Source: Anaeroplasmataceae bacterium (lineage in GTDB: Bacteria > Bacillota_I > Bacilli_A > Acholeplasmatales > Anaeroplasmataceae). Taken from it: a stretch of 6,596 nt of DNA. The stretch's first letter is position 1. Every line of letters starts with the position of its first letter. The notes beneath the pieces were generated by a model, which did not search any database, was not told the DNA's origin, and saw only the letters and a list, made by a program, of their open reading frames with translations. The position numbers and the translations under genes were made by a program. Where the stretch lies: NCBI GenBank assembly GCA_020025015.1, contig JAHHSV010000044.1:1-6596 (forward strand), in the 5' to 3' direction. Positions 1 to 4,960 of this stretch are shown here, piece after piece.

Positions 1-55
1 AAAGGACTGTGAAGTCCCTAATTTCAAAAACTAGGTTTTTTCACAGCCCCTTTTT
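1..55 (+). terminator. Terminator-like hairpin (possible attenuator) before the HAD gene
   Basis: The outer stem pairs AAAGG (1-5) with CCTTT (49-53) and CTGTGAA (7-13) with TTCACAG (40-46), with a small internal loop between. An inner stem pairs CCTA (17-20) with TAGG (33-36). A T-run (51-55) follows, as in a rho-independent terminator. It lies only 2 nt before the AAGGAG (58-63) of the next gene. It could end an upstream gene outside the window or act as a leader attenuator for the HAD gene. An alternative small hairpin, GGAC (4-7) with GTCC (14-17), uses the same 5' arm and would compete with the terminator stem. Confidence 0.7.
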
Positions 56-68
56 ATAAGGAGTTTTT

Positions 69-698
69 ATGCAGTGGGTATTTTTTGATTTTAATGGAAC
101 CATTCTTGATGATGTTGATTTATGCTTAGAGCTTTTAAATGATATTTTGATTAAGCAAGGAAGCAAGACTCTTACAAAGGAAGAATATAAGAATGTTTTT
201 TGTTTTCCAGTAAAAAAATATTATGAGTTGGCAGGAGTTGACTTAAAAAAAGATAGCTTTGAGGATTTATCCCAATGGTTTATAGCCGAATATCAGCCGG
301 CATCCTATAGGTGTTGCTTATTTCCTAATTTAGTTTCGACGGTTTTAGAGCTTAAAAATAGAGGAATAAAGGTTGCAGTTTTATCTGCAAGCCAGATTGA
401 TAATCTTATTGATCAATTAAAGCAGTTTAAGATTTATGATTTATTTGATGCAGTTTTAGGCTTAGATAACATTCATGCAACTAGTAAAATTGAGGTCGGT
501 AAGAAATTTATTGAGGACAATAATATTGATAGTAAAGAGGTTCTATTCGTTGGAGATACTAATCATGATAAGGAAGTAGCTGATGCAATTGGTGCTCAAG
601 CTGTTTTATTTAGTGGTGGGCATCAAAGCTTAGAGGTTCTTAAAAAAGAAAAGACACCAATTATTGCTGATATAAAGAAAATTTTAAAATTTATTTAA
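69..698 (+). CDS. HAD-superfamily hydrolase (phosphatase-like), DxN variant of motif I
   Basis: This is a 209-residue soluble cytoplasmic protein of the haloacid dehalogenase superfamily, most like the phosphoglycolate phosphatase/beta-phosphoglucomutase branch with an alpha-helical cap. Motif I is DFNGT (7-11), with D7 as the expected nucleophile. Residues of about 15-85 form the helical cap. Motif II is VLSAS with S106. The motif III lysine is probably K140. Motif IV is GDTNHD (162-167), with acidic residues D163 and D167 for Mg2+. The length is normal for the family. The oddity is Asn at position 9, where phosphatases normally carry the second Asp that acts as general acid/base. The activity may therefore be slow or altered. 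The ATG at 69 follows AAGGAG (58-63) with a 5-nt spacer. The gene stands alone between two terminators, with no room for a promoter after the upstream hairpin. The substrate cannot be told from the sequence. Family assignment is firm; function is open. Confidence 0.9.
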   Translation: MQWVFFDFNGTILDDVDLCLELLNDILIKQGSKTLTKEEYKNVFCFPVKKYYELAGVDLKKDSFEDLSQWFIAEYQPASYRCCLFPNLVSTVLELKNRGIKVAVLSASQIDNLIDQLKQFKIYDLFDAVLGLDNIHATSKIEVGKKFIEDNNIDSKEVLFVGDTNHDKEVADAIGAQAVLFSGGHQSLEVLKKEKTPIIADIKKILKFI

Positions 699-702
699 TT
701 TC

Positions 703-732
703 AAAGGAGTGTTCTAGCGAATGCTCTTTTTT
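703..732 (+). terminator. Rho-independent terminator after the HAD gene
   Basis: GAGTGTTC (707-714) pairs along its full length with GAATGCTC (719-726), using two G-T wobbles, around a TAGC tetraloop. The stem can be extended outward by AAAG (703-706) pairing with the T-run. Six Ts follow (727-732). It starts 4 nt after the HAD stop codon and separates that gene from the marR-ABC operon. Confidence 0.85.
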
Positions 733-756
733 GTGGGAAATTGTGGTTTTTAAAAT

Positions 757-781
757 AATTAGTTTACTTGGTAAAGTAATT
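757..781. promoter_or_regulatory. Probable MarR operator: 25-bp near-perfect palindrome
   Basis: The left arm AATTAGTTTAC (757-767) and right arm GTAAAGTAATT (771-781) are inverted copies of each other at 10 of 11 positions; the mismatched pair is 762/776. The spacer is 3 bp (TTG). The dyad covers the -35 hexamer and most of the promoter spacer, so a bound dimer would block RNA polymerase. MarR-family dimers typically bind pseudo-palindromes of about this size and often repress their own genes. The MarR gene starts 28 bp downstream, so autoregulation is the simplest reading. No second copy was seen elsewhere in the window. Confidence 0.7.
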
Positions 782-791
782 GTGATATTAT
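763..791 (+). promoter_or_regulatory. Sigma-A-like promoter of the marR-ABC-ABC operon
   Basis: The -35 box is TTTACT (763-768, 4 of 6 matches to TTGACA), the spacer is 17 bp, and the -10 box is TATTAT (786-791, 5 of 6 matches to TATAAT). Transcription should start near 797-799, giving a very short leader that begins at about the ribosome binding site AGAGGTGA (797-804). The -35 box and spacer lie inside the palindrome at 757-781. Confidence 0.65.
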
Positions 792-809
792 CTCATAGAG
801 GTGATTTTT

Positions 810-1238
810 ATGGACGCTTTAAGCTTAGCAGAATACTTAGGGAAAATGAAAAGCTTGGTTAATAAAAAGTTTGAAAGCAGCAATGCGAATAAGGAAATGT
901 CATTGGCAGAATTACGACTATTATTACAAATTTATCGTGAGCCTAGTCTTGAGATGCAAACACAAAGCCTTGCTAATATTAATACAGTTACAATTGCCGC
1001 AATTATGCATAAGCTGAAGCTCTTAGAGGACAAAGGCTATGTAGTAAAGAAAAATAGCTTAGTCGATCAAAGAATCAAAATTTATACTTTGACACCTAAG
1101 GCTATTGAATTTGCAGAAGGTTTTAAGAGAAAGATAGATTTATATAACGAAAGATTATTAGAAAGCTTTCAAGCCAGTGAGGTAGAGGCTTTAGAAGCTA
1201 TTTTGAAGAAAATTATTTTATTTATGGAGGAAAATTAA
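810..1238 (+). CDS. MarR-family winged-helix transcriptional regulator
   Basis: This is a 142-residue DNA-binding repressor-type protein, a typical MarR length. The N-terminal (about 3-23) and C-terminal (about 100-140) helices would form the dimer interface. The winged helix-turn-helix spans about residues 30-95, with a recognition helix near 59-75 (TVTIAAIMHKLKLLEDKGYV). The wing follows, with D86, R88 and the usual closing YTLT (92-95). The ATG at 810 is chosen because AGAGGTGA (797-804) sits 5 nt upstream. An in-frame GTG at 801 lies inside that site and is unlikely. The stop overlaps the next gene's start (TAATG, 1-nt overlap), so the protein is co-translated with the two exporter subunits it probably controls. 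The promoter palindrome suggests it represses its own operon and is released by a small molecule, perhaps a transported toxin or drug. The ligand is unknown. Confidence 0.9.
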   Translation: MDALSLAEYLGKMKSLVNKKFESSNANKEMSLAELRLLLQIYREPSLEMQTQSLANINTVTIAAIMHKLKLLEDKGYVVKKNSLVDQRIKIYTLTPKAIEFAEGFKRKIDLYNERLLESFQASEVEALEAILKKIILFMEEN

Positions 1239-3010
1239 TGTTAAAATTATTTAAACATTTAAAGCCTATTTATTGGCTTCTTGCAATTTTGACCATATCT
1301 TTAGTTGCTGTTCAGGTAATATGCGATTTAGAGATGCCTGATAGATTAAAGCTTATTATGGATAATGCTGGTTTCATTCAACAACAAGCGAGTAGTGCGA
1401 CTCAGGCTCAAATTGATGCCGCAACTAGTGAAATTTGGCATAATGGATTAGTTATGTTTATCCTTGCCTTGGTTTCAGTTACTTCAACGGTTTTAGTTTG
1501 CTTTTTAGCAGCTAAGATTGCATCAGGCTTTAGTTATGCCTTACGTAGCGAGGTTTATAAGAAGGTTGAAAGCTTCAGTATGTCAGAAATTGATAAATTT
1601 TCAACAAGTAGCTTAATTACTCGCTCTACAAATGATATAACTCAGGTACAAATGGTAACAGTTATGACATTGCGTATAGCCTTTGCAGCCCCAATATACT
1701 CAATATATGGTATTGTTAAGGCTCTAGAAATACAGGGCGCAGCGTCATTAAGCTATACTGTTGTATCGTCAATTATCGCGTTAGTGCTGTTAGTAGTAAC
1801 TGTCTTTATTATTGTTTTACCTAAATTTAATAAAATTCAGACTTTAACCGATCGTTTAAATTTAGTTACGCGTGAAAACTTAACAGGCTTAAGGGTAGTT
1901 CGTGCAAGCAATGCCTATGATTTTGAAGAAAACAAATTCAACAAGGCTAATGATGATATAACTAAGAATAATATATTTGTTAATCGTGTATTTTCAGTTT
2001 TTAATCCTGGTATTAGAACCTTATTAAATTTTACAAGCCTTGCGATTTTATGGCTAGGTGCTTATTTGATTTTTGATGACCCATCATTAATTGGCAGTGT
2101 ATTTACCTTCCAACAATATACAATGCTTATCGTAATGGGCTTTATGCAATTAACTATAATTATAATAATGGTACCTCGTGGTGTTATTTCTGGTAGAAGA
2201 ATTAGTGAAATTCTAGATACACCAAATAGTATTATAGATACAAAGGAGTCTAAAGAGTTTACTGAGGAAGGAACTGTTGAATTTAGAGACGTTGATTTTA
2301 GCTATTTTGATGGTGATGAGCCAGTTATATCTAATGTTAGCTTTAAAATAAACAAGGGTGAAACTCTTGCCATAATTGGAGGTACAGGTAGCGGTAAAAC
2401 TAGCTTAATTAACTTAATTCCTCGCTTCTTTGATGCTAATAAAGGTGAGGTTTTAGTTGACGGCATTAACGTAAGGGATGTTGATGAAGAAACCCTTAGA
2501 AATAAAATTGGCTATGTTCCACAAAAGGCCAGCTTATTTAGTGGTACTGTTCGTTCAAATTTAGCCTTTGGTAAGAATAATCTTAAGGATGAAGATATAA
2601 AGGAAGCCTTAGAGATTGCTTCAGCTTCAGATTTCATCAAAGAAGGTATGTATGATTATAGAGTAAGCCAGGGTGGTGTTAACTTTAGTGGTGGTCAAAA
2701 GCAAAGATTATGTATTGCAAGAGCAATTATAAGAAAACCAGAAATATTAATTTTTGATGATTCATTTAGTGCGCTTGATTTAAAGACTGATAAGGCCTTA
2801 AGAGAAAAAATTGCCACAAAATTAAAGGGTACAACCAATATAATTGTTGCTCAAAGAATTGGTACTATTTTGCATGCGGATAAAATTATTGTTTTAGATA
2901 ATGGTAAGGTTGCAGGAATGGGTACTCATGATGAGCTTATTAAGAACTGTGATGTATATAAGGAAATAGCTTACTCACAATTATCAAAGGAGGAATTAGA
3001 AAATGCGTAA
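1238..3010 (+). CDS. ABC exporter half-transporter (TMD-NBD) with a degenerate catalytic site
   Basis: This is a 590-residue fused permease-ATPase of the multidrug/lipid exporter type. The membrane domain covers about residues 10-320 with six likely helices (near 13-30, 70-90, 145-161, 172-195, 263-279 and 294-313). The loop between helices 1 and 2 is long, polar and Gln/Ala-rich (about 37-69). The nucleotide-binding domain runs from about 345 to 585: A-loop Y356, Walker A GGTGSGKT (381-388), Q-loop Q429, signature FSGGQ (483-487), Walker B ILIFD (503-507), D-loop SALD (511-514). Two catalytic residues are substituted: D508 stands where the catalytic Glu is expected, and Q539 replaces the switch His. 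This is the pattern of the degenerate subunit in heterodimeric exporters such as LmrCD, BmrCD and TM287/288. GGAGG (1226-1230) precedes the ATG by 7 nt. The start overlaps the marR stop, and the end overlaps the second subunit. The substrate is unknown; a drug or toxic metabolite is inferred from the MarR context. Confidence 0.93.
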   Translation: MLKLFKHLKPIYWLLAILTISLVAVQVICDLEMPDRLKLIMDNAGFIQQQASSATQAQIDAATSEIWHNGLVMFILALVSVTSTVLVCFLAAKIASGFSYALRSEVYKKVESFSMSEIDKFSTSSLITRSTNDITQVQMVTVMTLRIAFAAPIYSIYGIVKALEIQGAASLSYTVVSSIIALVLLVVTVFIIVLPKFNKIQTLTDRLNLVTRENLTGLRVVRASNAYDFEENKFNKANDDITKNNIFVNRVFSVFNPGIRTLLNFTSLAILWLGAYLIFDDPSLIGSVFTFQQYTMLIVMGFMQLTIIIIMVPRGVISGRRISEILDTPNSIIDTKESKEFTEEGTVEFRDVDFSYFDGDEPVISNVSFKINKGETLAIIGGTGSGKTSLINLIPRFFDANKGEVLVDGINVRDVDEETLRNKIGYVPQKASLFSGTVRSNLAFGKNNLKDEDIKEALEIASASDFIKEGMYDYRVSQGGVNFSGGQKQRLCIARAIIRKPEILIFDDSFSALDLKTDKALREKIATKLKGTTNIIVAQRIGTILHADKIIVLDNGKVAGMGTHDELIKNCDVYKEIAYSQLSKEELENA

Positions 3011-4763
3011 AAATAAAAATGGCATATTTAAATCCTTTAAAAATTTAGCTAAATATTTAAAGCCATATAGTGGTTGGCTAATTTTAGCTTTAGTTTTGTC
3101 AGTTGCAGGAGCTGTCTCAATGGTAATAGGTCCTAAATTATTAGGCGATATTACAAAGTATAGTCAAGATTTTGTAATCACAGGTAATAAGCATATTGCT
3201 GATATAACTAATACAGCATTTATTTTAATCGCTGTATATGCCTGCGCCGGCGTTTGTGATTATTTTTGTGGCTTCATAATGACTGGCGTGAGCCAAAAGG
3301 TTTCTAATAAAATGCGTAAGGATATTTCAAAAAAGATTAACGATTTGCCTTTAAGCTATTTTGATAGTAGAAGCTTTGGTGATGTATTGAGTCGTGTAAC
3401 TAATGATGTTGATTTAATAAGTCAAAATATGAATCAAGCTTTAACTCAAATTGTTTCATCGATAACCCTTTTTGTTGGTGTTTTTGTAATGATGTTATAT
3501 TTATCAGGTTGGATGACTCTAATAGCCTTAGTATCAATTCCTGTTTCATTCATTTTGATGATGATAATTGTAAAATTTAGTCAAAAATTCTTTAGAAATC
3601 AACAAATAGCCTTGGGAACTATAAATGGTCACATTGAAGAGGCTTATTCAGGCCACACTGTAATCAAAGCCTTCAATCATGAAGAAGAAAGCTATAATGA
3701 GTTTGATAAATTAAATCAAAGCCTTAAATCTTCAGCTTGGAAAAGCCAATTTTTATCTGGTATGATGATGCCAATCATTAGCTTTGTTGGAAATTTAAGC
3801 TATATTTCAATTTGTGTATTCGGCGGCTTATTAATTATTGGTGGAGTCTTTGGCCTTGAATATATTCAAATGTTTATTCAATATACTAGATTGTTAAATC
3901 AACCAGTTCAACAGATAGGACAAATTACAACAGTCCTTCAATCATGTGCCGCTGCTAGTGATAGAGTATTTGAATTCTTAGAGGAAAAAGAGCTTCCTAA
4001 GGAAAATCCAACTAAGGTATTATTAAAGGAAGATGTAATTGGTGATGTTGATTTTGAAAATATAAATTTTGGTTACACAAAGGAAAAGCAAATTATTTTT
4101 GATTTTAATTGTCATGTTAAAAAAGGAAGTAAGATTGCGATAGTAGGTCCTACTGGTGCAGGTAAGACAACTTTAGTAAATTTACTGATGCGTTTTTATG
4201 AGCCTACTAGTGGAGATATAAAAATTGATGGCATAAACACTAAGGATATTTCTCGAGAAAATGTAGCAAGTTTATTTGGTATGGTATTGCAAGATACCTG
4301 GTTATTTTCAGGAACAATTAGGGATAATTTAAAATTTGGTAACCCTAATATCAGTGATGAGAATATATATCGTGCTCTTGAAGCCTGTCATATGGACCAC
4401 TTTGTTAGATCATTGCCTGGAGGCTTAGATTTTGTATTAGATGAAAATGCGAATGTTTCATCTGGACAAAAACAATTGTTAACTATCGCTAGAACAATGA
4501 TCGAAGGCTCACCAATGTTAATCTTAGATGAGGCAACCTCATCAGTTGATACTAGAACCGAAGCAATGATTCAAAAGGCTATGGATAATCTTATGAAAAA
4601 TAGAACATCATTTGTTATTGCTCATAGACTATCAACAATTAAAAATGCTGATTTGATTTTAGTTTTAAAGGATGGCAATATTGTTGAACAAGGAAGTCAT
4701 GATGAATTAATTAAAAAACAAGGCTTTTATGAAAAATTATATAATAGCCAATTTGAAGAATAA
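3003..4763 (+). CDS. ABC exporter half-transporter (TMD-NBD), catalytically complete partner
   Basis: This is a 586-residue fused permease-ATPase and the second half of the exporter. A basic N-terminus (MRKNKNGIFKSFKN) precedes six likely helices (near 24-44, 72-93, 150-167, 171-190, 257-282 and 287-310). In the nucleotide-binding domain (about 348-582) there is A-loop Y358, Walker A GPTGAGKT (382-389), Q-loop Q430, Walker B LILD (506-509) with catalytic E510, and switch H541 in AHRLST. The signature is VSSGQ (485-489), so the first Gly of LSGGQ is Ser. That signature faces the Walker A of the first subunit, so one composite site (Walker motifs of subunit 1 plus this signature) is degenerate. 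The other (Walker motifs here plus FSGGQ of subunit 1) is complete. The start at 3003 overlaps the first subunit by 8 nt in another frame, with AAAGGAGG (2986-2993) 9 nt upstream, favouring coupled translation and equal amounts. An inward-to-outward exporter is expected from the architecture. Confidence 0.93.
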   Translation: MRKNKNGIFKSFKNLAKYLKPYSGWLILALVLSVAGAVSMVIGPKLLGDITKYSQDFVITGNKHIADITNTAFILIAVYACAGVCDYFCGFIMTGVSQKVSNKMRKDISKKINDLPLSYFDSRSFGDVLSRVTNDVDLISQNMNQALTQIVSSITLFVGVFVMMLYLSGWMTLIALVSIPVSFILMMIIVKFSQKFFRNQQIALGTINGHIEEAYSGHTVIKAFNHEEESYNEFDKLNQSLKSSAWKSQFLSGMMMPIISFVGNLSYISICVFGGLLIIGGVFGLEYIQMFIQYTRLLNQPVQQIGQITTVLQSCAAASDRVFEFLEEKELPKENPTKVLLKEDVIGDVDFENINFGYTKEKQIIFDFNCHVKKGSKIAIVGPTGAGKTTLVNLLMRFYEPTSGDIKIDGINTKDISRENVASLFGMVLQDTWLFSGTIRDNLKFGNPNISDENIYRALEACHMDHFVRSLPGGLDFVLDENANVSSGQKQLLTIARTMIEGSPMLILDEATSSVDTRTEAMIQKAMDNLMKNRTSFVIAHRLSTIKNADLILVLKDGNIVEQGSHDELIKKQGFYEKLYNSQFEE

Positions 4764-4796
4764 TTTCATTTGAAAATAATATTAAATGAATGATTG

Positions 4797-4847
4797 ATAT
4801 TATGGTTTTAATATGCTTAAACCATGTCTTAGACCACTATATTTTTT
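4797..4847 (+). terminator. Weak candidate terminator of the ABC operon
   Basis: TGGTTT (4803-4808) can pair with AGACCA (4831-4836), with one G-T wobble. After two mismatches, ATAT (4797-4800) can pair with ATAT (4839-4842). A run of six Ts (4842-4847) follows. The loop is large (22 nt) and the stem AT-rich. A competing perfect 7-bp stem, ATGGTTT (4802-4808) with AAACCAT (4819-4825), shares the left arm but lacks an adjacent T-run. This is the best candidate for the operon's end in the gap, but not a strong one. Confidence 0.3.
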
Positions 4848-4879
4848 CTAAATTCATATTATTATTAAATTCAGAAAAA
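4843..4879. repeat. AT-rich inverted repeat in the intergenic gap
   Basis: TTTTTCTAAATT (4843-4854) and AATTCAGAAAAA (4868-4879) form a 12-position stem with one mismatch around a 13-nt loop. Its left arm begins inside the T-run of the candidate terminator (4842-4847), so the two structures compete. It is not itself followed by Ts on either strand. The rest of the 197-nt gap, outside this and the promoter, shows no coding potential that can be supported. Confidence 0.45.
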
Positions 4880-4902
4880 TAGGTAATAAAGCGATTATTT
4901 TA

Positions 4903-4931
4903 TTGTAAAAATAAGGTTTATACTATATAAT
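4903..4931 (+). promoter_or_regulatory. Sigma-A-like promoter of the DUF1508 gene
   Basis: The -35 box is TTGTAA (4903-4908, 4 of 6), the spacer is 17 bp, and the -10 box is a perfect TATAAT (4926-4931). The start should lie near 4938-4940, giving a leader of about 22 nt that contains GGAGG (4949-4953). The gene is therefore likely transcribed independently of the ABC operon. Confidence 0.7.
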
Positions 4932-4960
4932 ATAATTAAAGTGTCAACGGAGGTAATTTT

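Noticed and set aside
801..809. GTG at 801 as start of the MarR gene (three residues longer)
   Set aside because: The GTG lies within the AGAGGTGA ribosome binding site. The ATG at 810 has the proper 5-nt spacing.
4765..4790. TTCATTT/AAATGAA inverted repeat as the terminator of the ABC operon
   Set aside because: The stem is almost all A-T pairs and no T-run follows it.
4931..4936. Second TATAAT as the -10 box of the DUF1508 promoter
   Set aside because: No -35-like hexamer lies at 16-18 bp. The TATAAT at 4926-4931 pairs with TTGTAA at exactly 17 bp.
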